From NCBI RefSeq assembly GCF_900446215.1, contig NZ_UAQZ01000013.1:620001-684000 (forward strand): 64,000 nucleotides of DNA. The letters run 5' to 3'. How positions within the stretch are numbered: the first letter of the stretch is position 1; each line of letters starts with the position of its first letter. Below are positions 24,849 to 34,655 of this stretch, piece by piece. The position numbers and the translations under genes are program-made. The notes beneath the pieces were generated by a model. It was not told the DNA's origin and ran no database searches. It worked only from the letters and a program-made list of their open reading frames with translations. The stretch is from Burkholderia cenocepacia (GTDB taxonomy: Bacteria > Pseudomonadota > Gammaproteobacteria > Burkholderiales > Burkholderiaceae).

Positions 24849-25943
24849 TCACACGCCCGCGAGCTTCAGCCGGTTCGCATGCGTGCGGATCACCGCGACC
24901 GGGTCTTCCGCATACGCGCCGCGCACGCCGAGCAGCTGGTTGATCTCGTCGATATGGTTCCACTTGTAGCGCGTGCTCAGCACCTTGCCGTACAGCGCGC
25001 TGCACTTCGACACGAGCCCGTCGTTCTCGCCCGAACCGCGGTTGATCATCACCGTGCCCGTGCCGAACAGCGCGAGCGTCGACAGGTCGAGCACGTTCGC
25101 CGGATCGACGACCGGAACGGTGCTCGTATCCGTCGCCCCCGTCACGCCGAACAGCGACAGCGTCGGCTGGATCGCCGTGCCGGCCCACGAATACAGCAGA
25201 TGCGTGTTGCCGCCGACGGTTTCCGTCGGCGCGCCGGTCTGGCAACTGCCGGGAGCGCCGAGGCCCGCGCTCGGATAGTTCTGGTTGTAGGTGGCGGCCT
25301 GCGCGGTCGTCAGCGTCTTCAGCGACGCGAGTGCGTCCTGGTTCGTGTTGTGGCTGCTGCTCGTCAGGATTCCGAATACATTGACGAACGCGGCGATCAC
25401 CGTCGACGACAGTCCGGTCGGATCGTACGCGAGCACGTCCTGCACGAAGTCGGCGAACTCGGAGCCGCGATGCGGCGTGCCGATCGTCGTCACCGACGCG
25501 ACGAGATCGGGCGCGACGGCCGCGACATAGCGCGACGTCAGCCCGCCCTGGCTGTGACCGACGAGATTGACCTTGGTCGCGCCGGTCGCGGCGAGCACCG
25601 TCTTCACGTAAGCCAGCAGCTGTTCGCCGCGCCCGTTCGGGCCGTCGTCGCTCTGGAAGCCCGACAGGTTCGCGACGTAGACGGTCGCGCCATGCTGTTG
25701 CAGGTCTTCCTGGATGCCGTACCAGTAATCGAGTACGCCCGCGTACTTGTCGGTGCCGGTCAACCCGTGCACGAGAATGATCGGATAGCGCGTCGTCGCA
25801 TAGTCGTCGGCGGGCGCGGTTGCCGCCATCGCCGCGTGCGTCGTCGCGAGCGTCGTCAGCGCGGTCGTCCCCGCGAACGGCGCGACGCTCATCGCGCATG
25901 CCACTGCCCCTGCCATTACCCTGGAACGCATCGATTTGGCCAT
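24849..25943 (-). CDS. lipA: extracellular triacylglycerol lipase, B. cepacia lipase type
   Basis: A 364-residue pre-lipase, starting MAKSMRSRVMAGAV at 25943 behind AGGAGA. The 44-residue signal peptide ends at ...AAMAATAP, and the mature protein begins ADDYATTRYP (320 residues), the known layout of the subfamily I.2 lipase. The nucleophile is Ser131 in GHSQGG; the acid is in GENDGLVSKC and the histidine in KWNHIDEINQ. Cysteines in GSCQTG and SKCSAL should form the disulfide. HGLTGTD gives the oxyanion hole. The enzyme folds with Lif and is normally exported by type II secretion. Confidence 0.98.
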   Translation of the reverse strand: MAKSMRSRVMAGAVACAMSVAPFAGTTALTTLATTHAAMAATAPADDYATTRYPIILVHGLTGTDKYAGVLDYWYGIQEDLQQHGATVYVANLSGFQSDDGPNGRGEQLLAYVKTVLAATGATKVNLVGHSQGGLTSRYVAAVAPDLVASVTTIGTPHRGSEFADFVQDVLAYDPTGLSSTVIAAFVNVFGILTSSSHNTNQDALASLKTLTTAQAATYNQNYPSAGLGAPGSCQTGAPTETVGGNTHLLYSWAGTAIQPTLSLFGVTGATDTSTVPVVDPANVLDLSTLALFGTGTVMINRGSGENDGLVSKCSALYGKVLSTRYKWNHIDEINQLLGVRGAYAEDPVAVIRTHANRLKLAGV

Positions 25944-26066
25944 GCATGTTCTCCTGATTATTGTGCTGCCGGTGCGAATGACACCGGATCGACACGCACG
26001 CCGCCTCGCACGGACCTCGTGTGTCGAATGCGGGAGTGAAGCACGACTCGCGAACGTTTGCGCCCC

Positions 26067-26088
26067 GACTAGATACGGTTCTCTAATC
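26067..26088. promoter_or_regulatory. lipA upstream palindrome GACTAGAT-N6-CTCTAATC
   Basis: The arms at 26067-26074 and 26081-26088 match the perfect palindrome at 13705-13726 at 14 of 16 arm positions, with the same 6-bp spacer. It lies 124 bp upstream of the lipA ATG. It is a candidate site for a regulator shared by lipA and the arsR/protease region. Confidence 0.5.
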
Positions 26089-26096
26089 GGTTGACG

Positions 26097-26120
26097 CGCC
26101 CCGCCCGTTCGGGCGGGGCG
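26097..26120 (-). terminator. GC-rich hairpin after the TonB receptor gene
   Basis: CGCCCCGCCC (26097-26106) and GGGCGGGGCG (26111-26120) form a perfect 10-bp stem with a GTTC loop, 44 bp past the receptor stop. There is no clear T-run, but its position fits termination of leftward transcription and it insulates lipA. Confidence 0.65.
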
Positions 26121-26164
26121 GCGTGCAGGCACGCGCATGCTGCGGCGCACACGCGCGTGGCGCG

Positions 26165-28297
26165 CTACAGCTTCGCGCTCACGCGTACCCACGCGGTACG
26201 CCCCGGCTCCATCACCGGCGCATTCGCCGGATAGCCGAAACCCGCGTTGCCGGCAAGGTTCAAATGCTCGGTGTAGGCCTTGTTCAGCACGTTGTCGACC
26301 CCCACCGAAATCTGCACGGTCTTGCTGACGTTGTACTGCGTATGCAGCGACAGCACGCCGAATCCGGCGCTCGGGCCGAAGTCCTTGCCGACCACGTTGC
26401 CCTCGTTCAGCGCATAGCGATGCTGCGACGCAACGATGCGCCACAGGCCGCCCGCCGACCAGGCGCCGCGCGTGTATTCGAGCCCGATGCGCGCCTCCAG
26501 CGGCGGCATCTGCGGCAGCGGATCGCCGCTCGCCACGTTGCGCCCCCACGCATACGCGAGCGACGTCTCGACGCGCAGCGGCGCGACCGGCCGCCACGAC
26601 ACGCCGGCCTCGCCACCCATGATCTGCGCGTTGACGTTGGTCGCCTGCGTGGTCGGGCCCATCATGCCGGTCGCATAGTCGAACAGGATGAAGTCCTGGA
26701 CGTAGCCCGCGTACGCCGACACCCATGCATCGAACCGGTCGCTCTTGTATTGCGCGCCGATATCGAGCTGCGTGGTCTTCTCCGGCCGCACCGCCGAGAA
26801 CGCGTTGACCGACCCGGTCGGCCCGCGCGTCGCGGAGAACAGTTCCCAGTAGTCCGGATAACGCTCCGCGTGGCCGATCCCCGCGTACCACGTGACGGGC
26901 AGCGACGCGAGATCGCGCTCGTAGCGCACGAAGCCGCTCGGCAGCACCTTCGTCCGATCGTCGTCGAACGTCGGATTCGGCTTGCTCATCATCATGCCGC
27001 GCTTCATCGCGCGCTTGTCGCGTGCGCTCGCATAGTCGACGCGCGCGCCGCCGATCACGCGCGATACGTCGCTCGCATACCACGTCAGCTCGCTGAACAC
27101 GCCCGCATTCCACATGGTCGCCTGCGCATCCCACGGCTGGTCGCGGTAGTTCTGCTGCCCCATCGACGAGCGCGAATCGAGCCGGTTCGATTGCGCATCG
27201 ACGCCCGTGACGAACTTGAAGTCGTCGCCGAAGCGGAACGTCGCGGCCGCACGCGCGCCCACCGTGCGGCGCCGCACGTCCGCGGCCATCCGCATCGGCA
27301 TGCTGCTCGCGGGGTCGGGCTGCCGCAACGTGTAGTTGTCCATCACGTGATCGGCTTCGTTGTAGTACACGCGCGCCTCGATCCGGTCGAGCACGTCGCC
27401 GAGATGCCGCTTGTCGAACGACAGGCCGAACGTCTCGCGGCGGAAATGCGCGCCGTCCATCCCGCGGCCCGCATAGCGTGCGTAGCCGTCGCCGGTGCCG
27501 GCGGTCAACTCGACGCGCGTATGGTCGTCGGGCGTCCAGCCGAGCGCCGCATCGGCGTTCCACTTGTCCCACTGCGACGGCACGGTGTTGCCGTTGCCGT
27601 CCTGGTAGTCCTGCGAATGCGCGTGGTTCGCGGTCACGCGGCCATAGACGTCCGGCGTGCCGGCAGTGAGGTCGATGTTCTGGTCGTTGCGGCCGAACGA
27701 TCCGCCGACCAGGCTGCCCTCGAAGCGCATGCCGGGGCGCTCGAAACGCGGCGTCACACGCTCGAACAGCACGGTGCCGGCCGATGCGCCGGGACCGTAC
27801 AGCACGGTCTGCGGCCCCTTCACGACCGTCACCTTGTCATAGCTTTCCGGTGCGATGTACGACGTCGGCGCGTCCATCCGGTTCGGGCACGCGCCGAGCG
27901 TCGGCATCCCGTTCGCCAGGATGTTCAACCGCGAACCGAACATCCCGCGCAGCACGGGGTCGCCGTTCGTGCCGCCGCTGCGGATCGACGTGAAGCCGGG
28001 GATCGTCTTCAGGTAGTCGGCGCCGTCGCTGGCGGGCAGCGGCTGGCGCGGCGCCTTCGGATCGGTGACGACGACGAGCGGCGTCGACAGCGGCGCCGCG
28101 ACGACTTCGACGGGCGGCAACAGCATCGCGGCGTCGTTCGCCGTCGCGCCGGCCGCAGGCGCCGTTTCGGCCGCGGCGGCGCTCGCGGCCAGCGCGCCGA
28201 CAGCCAGCGCGGGAACGGTGAGTTTCAGCATGCGCGGCAAGGGCCGCGCACGGGCATTGCGTGACGCCCGTGGCGCACGCAACTGGAAATTGGTCAT
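26165..28297 (-). CDS. TonB-dependent outer membrane receptor, OprC-like (copper receptor family)
   Basis: The protein has 710 residues from the ATG at 28297 (MTNFQLRAPRASRNA). The signal sequence with helix KLTVPALAVGALAASAAAA ends near residue 43. The plug domain (about 60-190) includes DYLKTIPGFTSIRSGGTNGDPVLRG, GACPNRMDAP and VTVVKGPQTVLYGPGASAG. The remainder is a beta-barrel ending in the aromatic-free strand VRVSAKL. The NRMDAP/GPGAS plug pattern is that of OprC-type receptors annotated as TonB-dependent copper receptors. The next gene encodes a Cys/His-rich DUF2946 protein, which strengthens a metal role. Copper is inferred. Confidence 0.88.
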   Translation of the reverse strand: MTNFQLRAPRASRNARARPLPRMLKLTVPALAVGALAASAAAAETAPAAGATANDAAMLLPPVEVVAAPLSTPLVVVTDPKAPRQPLPASDGADYLKTIPGFTSIRSGGTNGDPVLRGMFGSRLNILANGMPTLGACPNRMDAPTSYIAPESYDKVTVVKGPQTVLYGPGASAGTVLFERVTPRFERPGMRFEGSLVGGSFGRNDQNIDLTAGTPDVYGRVTANHAHSQDYQDGNGNTVPSQWDKWNADAALGWTPDDHTRVELTAGTGDGYARYAGRGMDGAHFRRETFGLSFDKRHLGDVLDRIEARVYYNEADHVMDNYTLRQPDPASSMPMRMAADVRRRTVGARAAATFRFGDDFKFVTGVDAQSNRLDSRSSMGQQNYRDQPWDAQATMWNAGVFSELTWYASDVSRVIGGARVDYASARDKRAMKRGMMMSKPNPTFDDDRTKVLPSGFVRYERDLASLPVTWYAGIGHAERYPDYWELFSATRGPTGSVNAFSAVRPEKTTQLDIGAQYKSDRFDAWVSAYAGYVQDFILFDYATGMMGPTTQATNVNAQIMGGEAGVSWRPVAPLRVETSLAYAWGRNVASGDPLPQMPPLEARIGLEYTRGAWSAGGLWRIVASQHRYALNEGNVVGKDFGPSAGFGVLSLHTQYNVSKTVQISVGVDNVLNKAYTEHLNLAGNAGFGYPANAPVMEPGRTAWVRVSAKL

Positions 28298-28380
28298 GAT
28301 CGAAAGCCCGAGTGACGCCCTCCACGCGGCCTCGACGGGCCGCACGGATATCGGCGGAATGAGAAACGGTGGGAAACGCG

Positions 28381-28749
28381 TCAGGCGCGCTCGGGCGGTG
28401 CGCGCGGATAGGCGCGCGGATAGCGGTCGCTGCGCGCCGCGACGGCAGGCGGCGCTGCGACGGAAACGGAAACGACGGGAACGGCGCCGACCGACGCGGC
28501 GGCAGGCGCGCCGATGGCCGGGCTATGAGCGAAGAAGCCGCAGTAGCCGCACGCGTCGAGATGCAGCGCATGATCGTGCATGCCGCCGGCAGCAGGCGCA
28601 CGATGCGCGCCATGCTCGGTACTGCAGACGATCGCATCGGGCGTGGCCGCCTGCGCGATACGCCACTGCGACACCAGCGGCGCGGCGATCGCGATCCAGA
28701 TCGCGAGCAGGCCAAGCCAGGCAGTCAGGTGACGATGTCGGTGCAGCAT
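28381..28749 (-). CDS. DUF2946 family protein (Cys/His-rich, membrane-anchored)
   Basis: A 122-residue protein with one N-terminal hydrophobic segment (about 9-33, AWLGLLAIWIAIAAPLVSQW) that could be a signal anchor. The exported part is rich in His and Cys: STEHGAHRAP, HDHALHLDACGYCGFFAHSP. The CxYCxxxxH pattern is the DUF2946 signature, and such proteins occur beside TonB receptors and copper genes. It is 83 bp upstream of the receptor in the same direction, so probably co-transcribed. A periplasmic metal-binding role is likely but unproven. Confidence 0.85.
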   Translation of the reverse strand: MLHRHRHLTAWLGLLAIWIAIAAPLVSQWRIAQAATPDAIVCSTEHGAHRAPAAGGMHDHALHLDACGYCGFFAHSPAIGAPAAASVGAVPVVSVSVAAPPAVAARSDRYPRAYPRAPPERA

Positions 28750-28839
28750 GTGCGGCGACGAGTAAGCGGAATGTAAAAACAGCCGAGATGTTACAGAATG
28801 TTCAACGCGATGACCAGTGCCGACGACGGTAAACGAACC

Positions 28840-28875
28840 GGGGGCGCATGGTTGTCAACACAACCATGCGCCCCC
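28840..28875 (-). terminator. strong hairpin after the cytochrome b561 gene
   Basis: A perfect 16-bp stem pairs GGGGGCGCATGGTTGT (28840-28855) with ACAACCATGCGCCCCC (28860-28875) around a 4-nt loop. It lies 30 bp past the cytochrome b561 stop. Only a short T-poor tract (GTTCGTTT on the minus strand) follows, so it may work as a terminator or as a 3' end stabiliser. Confidence 0.7.
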
Positions 28876-28904
28876 GCCTGCGATGCGCTTCGGACGCGCG
28901 ATGA

Positions 28905-29441
28905 TCAGGGCGCCATGCGCCGCAGCACGTCGTCGCGCCGGATGAAGTGATGGTAGAGCGCGGCCAGCGCATGCAGGCCGATCACGAAGTAGAACGCGTT
29001 GCCGATCAGCTCGTGCGCTTCCTTGATCGTCGGCCGCAGCGCCTTGTCGGGGCCGAACAGCGTGAACGACACGCCGAGCCAGTCGAGCGACACCGGCTTG
29101 CCGCCCATGTTGATCATCATGATGCCGAGCAGCGGCTGCGCGATGATGAACACGTAGAGCGCGAGATGCGCGAGCTTCGACAGCCAGCGCAGCAACGTCG
29201 CCTGCGGAATCGCTTCCGGCGCGCGGCTGACCAGTCGCCACAGCACGCGCAGCACCGACAGCACGAGGACGAACGTACCGGCCGTCAGGTGCACGTTCAT
29301 CCAGAACGCCCGGCTGTCGCTGCCTTTCGGTCCGCGGATCTCGATGGCCAGGTAGGCCAGCGCGACCAGCAGGAAGATGGCCCAGTGGAAGAAGATCGCG
29401 GGCGAGCTGTAGCGCGTCTGTTTCGCGAGGATGTTTTTCAT
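28905..29441 (-). CDS. cytochrome b561 family protein (CybB-like)
   Basis: The protein has 178 residues from the ATG at 29441 (MKNILAKQTRYSSPAIFFHW). Four hydrophobic helices are visible. The haem-ligand histidines fit IFFHWAIFLLV (helix 1), WMNVHLTAGTFVLVLS (helix 2), LAHLALYVFIIAQPLLG (helix 3) and FVIGLHALAALYHHFI (helix 4). It is a diheme inner-membrane cytochrome of the prokaryotic b561 group, which can oxidise quinol or dissipate superoxide. Unlike the DUF2946/receptor pair, it is separated from them by a strong hairpin, so it is probably its own unit. Confidence 0.92.
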   Translation of the reverse strand: MKNILAKQTRYSSPAIFFHWAIFLLVALAYLAIEIRGPKGSDSRAFWMNVHLTAGTFVLVLSVLRVLWRLVSRAPEAIPQATLLRWLSKLAHLALYVFIIAQPLLGIMMINMGGKPVSLDWLGVSFTLFGPDKALRPTIKEAHELIGNAFYFVIGLHALAALYHHFIRRDDVLRRMAP

Positions 29442-29667
29442 GCTTCGTCTCGTGTCGTATTCGGGGAGGGGCGCCAGCTGCAGCCGGCCTGCGCCCGGCA
29501 AGGCTGTGACGATTGTAGCCGCGCGGGCGGCCGGTTTTGCACGGCGCGGTCAAATATCCGACGAATCGTCAACGCGCGCCGCGCGCGGCCGGCCTATGGA
29601 AAATCCGCATCGCGCGCCCGGGCGGCTGTGGCACGATGAAGCTTTGGTGCGACGGCGCGCGGGCATC

Positions 29668-30306
29668 ATGAGCAAAGCGTTCTTCGTTGCAGCCTACCGG
29701 CTGATCGCCGCATTGCTCGCGGTGTCCACCACGCTGCACAGCGTCGCCGACTACTGGCGCCTGCCGAGCTTCCATCTCGGCAACTACCTCAGCTACTTCA
29801 CGCAACTGAGCAGCCTCTACGCGGCCGCGATGCTGGCCGCGGGGCTGTGGCGCATCGCGCGCCCCGGCTCGGCCCGCTACGAATCGATGCGCGGCGCGGC
29901 AGTGCTGTACGTGCTGATCACCGCGATCGTCTACGAGCTGCTGCTCGCGCGGCTCGATGCGCTGCGCCACGTCACGCCGGCGTTCAACAACTGGGTACTG
30001 CACCGGATCGTGCCGCTCGTGATGCTGTGCGACTGGCTGTATGTCGAACCGCGCTCGCCGATTCCGCGCCGCAGTGCGTTCGCGTGGCTCGGCTTTCCGG
30101 TCGTCTATCTCGGCTATACGCTCGTGCGCGGCGCGGTGGAGGACTGGTATCCCTACCCGTTCGTCGATCCGCGGCCGCACGGCTATCTGCCCGTCGCGAT
30201 CCAGTGTTCGCTGATCGCGCTCGGCGCGGCGGCGCTCGCACTGGGCATTCGCTGGCTCGGCAATCATGCGAGACAGTCTGGCAGCGCGACGCTTAAGGAA
30301 GGATGA
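29668..30306 (+). CDS. Pr6Pr family integral membrane protein
   Basis: The protein has 212 residues from the ATG at 29668 (MSKAFFVAAYRLIAALLAV). About six hydrophobic helices are seen. Characteristic segments are NYLSYFTQLSSLYAA, AVLYVLITAIVYELLL, WVLHRIVPLVMLCDWL and FPVVYLGYTLVRGAVEDWYPYPFVDP. These match the Pr6Pr family, membrane proteins of unknown function with conserved acidic and aromatic residues in the loops. It is divergent from cytochrome b561 with a 226-bp spacer and convergent with the LysM/LytM gene. Confidence 0.85.
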   Translation: MSKAFFVAAYRLIAALLAVSTTLHSVADYWRLPSFHLGNYLSYFTQLSSLYAAAMLAAGLWRIARPGSARYESMRGAAVLYVLITAIVYELLLARLDALRHVTPAFNNWVLHRIVPLVMLCDWLYVEPRSPIPRRSAFAWLGFPVVYLGYTLVRGAVEDWYPYPFVDPRPHGYLPVAIQCSLIALGAAALALGIRWLGNHARQSGSATLKEG

Positions 30307-30363
30307 AGATGGAAGCGGTTCGACCGTGTGCGCCGCCCGGCGCACACGTGGCGATACCGACGA

Positions 30364-31098
30364 TCAGCCGCCGTTGCGCGGCAGGAAGTTCATCGGATCG
30401 ACGACCTTGCCGTTCTGGCGGACTTCGAACTCGAACGTCGAACGACCGCTCGCGTCGGTGCCCATTTCGGCGACCGGCTGGCCCTGGCGCACCGCGTCGC
30501 CTTCGTTGACGAGCAGCTTGCCGTTGTGCCCGTAGGCCGTGATGAGCCCGTTGTCGTGCTTGAGGATCACGAGCGGGCCATACGCCTTGACGCCGGAGCC
30601 GGCGTACACCACGCGCCCGTTTGCCGCGGCCCGCACCGAGTGGTCGGGCCCGGATGCGGCGATCACGACGCCGCGCGTCTTGCCGGCCGCAAACGGCGTC
30701 GCGACGACACCCGTGGCCGGCCACGCGAGCGAGCCCGGCTGGGCGGCGGCCGCGGGCGGCTGCCCGTACGCATTGGCCGCCGGCGGCGGCGCGACCCGCA
30801 GCACCTGGCCCGGCGACACGGCGTCCGTCGGCGCCATGTGGTTCCAGCTGGCCACGTCCTGCACGCGCTGTCCGTAGGCGCTCGCGATGCCCGCCAGCGT
30901 ATCGCCCGGGTTCACGCGGTAATAGCCGGCAATCACACCCGGCGTCGCAGCCGACGTGGGCGCCGGCTGGCGCGTGGGTTGCCAGCTGTCGGTCCACGGC
31001 GTCATCGTGCAGCCCGTCAGCGCGATGGCCGCGGCAACGAGCGCCGCCTGCGGCAGCCAGCGCGTGAGCGTGTCGTGGATGGGAATAGTTTCTCTCAA
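30364..31098 (-). CDS. LysM/LytM lipoprotein, NlpD-like, without M23 catalytic residues
   Basis: The protein has 244 residues if it begins at the TTG at 31098, preceded by GGAGG four bases upstream; no ATG lies in the right place. The lipoprotein signal ends in ALTGC (about residue 30). A LysM domain (about 55-100; YYRVNPGDTLAGIASAYGQRVQDVASWN) follows and then an M23/LytM domain (about 140-240). The zinc ligands are missing: the first histidine position reads GVVIAA, and HLHFE is replaced by TFEFE. It is therefore expected to regulate an amidase during cell division, as NlpD does, not to cut peptidoglycan itself. Confidence 0.88.
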   Translation of the reverse strand: MRETIPIHDTLTRWLPQAALVAAAIALTGCTMTPWTDSWQPTRQPAPTSAATPGVIAGYYRVNPGDTLAGIASAYGQRVQDVASWNHMAPTDAVSPGQVLRVAPPPAANAYGQPPAAAAQPGSLAWPATGVVATPFAAGKTRGVVIAASGPDHSVRAAANGRVVYAGSGVKAYGPLVILKHDNGLITAYGHNGKLLVNEGDAVRQGQPVAEMGTDASGRSTFEFEVRQNGKVVDPMNFLPRNGG

Positions 31099-31522
31099 GG
31101 GTCCTCCCGGATTTGCGTCGTCGCGCCGCCCACCGCCCCCCGGCGCGCGACGCACGATGTCCGGCCGAACGGCCGGATCAACCAGTATCCGACCGCTTTC
31201 GCGGCCGTCAGTTTCCACAGCGGAACGTCGGCGCGGATGAGCTCACCGGCCCCTTTTTCGCGTCGTCCCGACCGGCAAAGATACCATTTGTCGCGGTCAA
31301 CACCCCGACAGTTGCCCGATCCGGAAACAATCTTGCGGCATCGCACGGGCATCCCGGCGGGCCGCGCGCCGCGCCGGGCGGGCCATCCGGCCGGCGCTTG
31401 CGGGTTTCTCGCGGCCGCGGCCGCCCTCGCCCGCCGTATCGGCCCCGTCATATTCTCCGCTTCGATCGCGGCCTATACTCGGTGGTGCGCAGCGCGATCC
31501 AACGACAACGAGGAGCAAGACA
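31099..31522. other. 424-bp noncoding region between the NlpD-like gene and the small unknown gene
   Basis: No convincing gene is present. A TATACT element at 31474-31479 is a plausible -10 for the downstream 106-residue gene, but no matching -35 is seen. The GGAGG/TTG start of the NlpD-like gene lies at the left edge. Confidence 0.5.
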
Positions 31523-31843
31523 ATGAATAACGCGACGTTTCTCTCCGTGCAGCTCGACGCCGACGATTTCGCCGGTTCCAGCGGTCTGGTCGAATTGCTC
31601 AACCGGCACCTGTTGTTCGCGACCGACGTCGCCGAAGCGGCCGACGCGCTGGTTCAGTTGGCGAGCGTCACGCACCTGACCGGCGCCACGCGCCACAGCG
31701 TCGAGTTGCCGGTCCTGGCGATCGAACGACTGCGCGACGCACTCGATACGCTGAGCGGTTACGACGAAACGTGGCTGCAGGTGCTGGAACCGGCCGAGGC
31801 GCTGTTCCGCGAGATCGGGCGCGGCAGGCGCCCGCTGCACTGA
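31523..31843 (+). CDS. conserved small hypothetical protein
   Basis: I do not recognise this 106-residue protein. It begins MNNATFLSVQLDADDF behind a good GAGGAG ribosome site and has no signal peptide or membrane segment. It is acidic and predicted helical, with Leu/Ala-rich stretches such as VELLNRHLLFATDVAEAADALVQLASV and VLAIERLRDALDTLS, interrupted in pattern by a loop THLTGATRH. Its composition and codon use match neighbouring genes. It is isolated, with its own upstream -10 candidate and a strong hairpin 30 bp after the stop. Confidence 0.7.
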   Translation: MNNATFLSVQLDADDFAGSSGLVELLNRHLLFATDVAEAADALVQLASVTHLTGATRHSVELPVLAIERLRDALDTLSGYDETWLQVLEPAEALFREIGRGRRPLH

Positions 31844-31873
31844 ACGCCGCCGCATTCATTGCGCGTTCCAATG

Positions 31874-31912
31874 AAAACACCCCGTCGTTCCGCATAGCGG
31901 TACGACGGGGTG
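31874..31912. terminator. bidirectional terminator between the small unknown gene and the DUF4148 gene
   Basis: AACACCCCGTCGT (31874-31886) and ACGACGGGGTGTT (31900-31912) form a perfect 13-bp stem. The loop itself can pair CCG with CGG. On the minus strand the stem is followed by TTTTCATT, so it best serves the DUF4148 gene, and it also ends the plus-strand gene. Confidence 0.85.
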
Positions 31913-31958
31913 TTCGTACTACAGGGGGTCAGATGCGGTCGCCAGCGCGGCCGTGCCA

Positions 31959-32303
31959 TTAACGACCCTTGTAGACCGGTGCGCCATCCGAGATGCGCTT
32001 GACTTGCCAGCCGGTCTTGGCCGCGGCCGGCGCGCCCGATTCCTGACCAGCAGCCGGTTGCGCACCGTAGCCGGTCGTGTCGGCAGCGGCGACGTTCTGT
32101 TGCGGGTTCAGACGGGCTTCGGCGGCCTGGATGCTTTCCGGGTAGTTGGTCCGGTCGCTGCCCAGCTTGTAGCCGGCCTGTTGCAGCTGAACCAGCTCGG
32201 CCTTCACCTGGGCACGGGTGACGGGCGCGTTCTGTTGGGCGAACGAGACGGCGGGGACGGCGAGGACAGCAGCAGCAGCGAACGTTGCGATCAGCGATTT
32301 CAT
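31959..32303 (-). CDS. DUF4148 domain secreted protein
   Basis: The protein has 114 residues from the ATG at 32303 (MKSLIATFAAAAVLAVPAVS). It has a signal peptide cleaved after SFA (about residue 22). The DUF4148 core is APVTRAQVKAELVQLQQAGYKLGSDRTNYPESIQAAEARL (about 25-66), followed by a Gln/Ala/Gly-rich tail. DUF4148 proteins are small periplasmic proteins abundant in Burkholderiales and of unknown function. It is a single gene closed by a strong terminator. Confidence 0.9.
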   Translation of the reverse strand: MKSLIATFAAAAVLAVPAVSFAQQNAPVTRAQVKAELVQLQQAGYKLGSDRTNYPESIQAAEARLNPQQNVAAADTTGYGAQPAAGQESGAPAAAKTGWQVKRISDGAPVYKGR

Positions 32304-32456
32304 GATTACCTCCGGGATTTTTTTGCTCCGCCGCACACACCATGTCTGCAGCGATGGAACAGAGTTTAGTCCCGGCAGCACCTAGGGAAAACCATGAAAG
32401 AACGAAAACACTGTTTCCCCGGAGCCAACAATGCCGGCATCCGGGATCGAAAAACC

Positions 32457-32471
32457 CTATTCAAAGAATAG
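32457..32471 (-). terminator. terminator after gnd
   Basis: CTATTC (32457-32462) and GAATAG (32466-32471) form a 6-bp stem with a 3-nt loop. On the minus strand this is followed by GGGTTTTTC, a T-tract 35 bp past the gnd stop. The stem is short but correctly placed. Confidence 0.6.
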
Positions 32472-32503
32472 ATTTTCGCAACAATGCCGCCGCCACCGGC
32501 CGG

Positions 32504-33916
<1,413 letters not shown>

Positions 33917-34013
33917 TAGTCAATTCTCCGGAAAAAACGGGGCGCGACCCGAGCCGGGCCGCGCGCACAGGCGAAAGGATAGTGGAAACCCGGCGGCGCT
34001 GCGCGCTTGCGTG

Positions 34014-34655
34014 TCATTGCTCCGCGTGCGGCAGGCGCCGGAACACGACGCTCAGGTTGTTCGCCGGCATCTCGACGACCTCGATGCAGTCGAGCCCGAG
34101 ATCGAGGCCGAGCGCGACCACGGTCTCCAGATCGCGCACGCCCCACGACGGATCGCGGCTGCGCAACTGCTGGTCGAACGCCTCGTTCGACGGCGCCGTA
34201 TGCCGGCCTTCGCGACGGTACGGGCCGTACAGGAACAGCACGCCGCCCGGCCGCAGCACGCGCGACGCACCGGCGAACAGCGCGCCGGTGCAGGCCCACG
34301 GCGAGATATGGATCATGTTGATGCAGACGATCGCGTCGAGCGCCGCGACCGGCCACGGCGTGTCGCGCACGTCGAACGCCAGCGGCCCGGCAACGTTCGC
34401 GAGGCCCGCATGCGCGACCCACGCGGCGATCGAACGCCGCGCCTGCGCATCGGGATCGCTCGGCTGCCAGTGCAGGCCCGGCAACGCCTGCGCGAAATGA
34501 ACGACGTGCTGCCCGGTGCCGCTCGCGATTTCGAGCACGCTGCCGCTCGCCGGCAGCACGCGCCGCAGCACGTCGAGGATCGGCCCGCGATTGCGTTCGG
34601 CCGCCGGCGCCGACAGCCGCGCGGACGGATCGGGGGAAGAAGCGGCGCCGGTCAC
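34014..34655 (-). CDS. DUF938 family protein, SAM-dependent methyltransferase-like
   Basis: The protein has 213 residues from a GTG at 34655, which overlaps the stop of the Sir2-like gene (GTGA); GGAG lies 9 bases upstream. The methyltransferase fold is seen in VLEIASGTGQHVVHFAQ (about residues 36-52), LHWQPSDPDAQA and DAIVCINMIHISPW, followed by GVLFLYGPYRREGRHTAPSNEAFDQQLRSRDP, which is characteristic of DUF938. The substrate is unknown. Coupling to the deacylase suggests shared expression only. Confidence 0.87.
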   Translation of the reverse strand: MTGAASSPDPSARLSAPAAERNRGPILDVLRRVLPASGSVLEIASGTGQHVVHFAQALPGLHWQPSDPDAQARRSIAAWVAHAGLANVAGPLAFDVRDTPWPVAALDAIVCINMIHISPWACTGALFAGASRVLRPGGVLFLYGPYRREGRHTAPSNEAFDQQLRSRDPSWGVRDLETVVALGLDLGLDCIEVVEMPANNLSVVFRRLPHAEQ

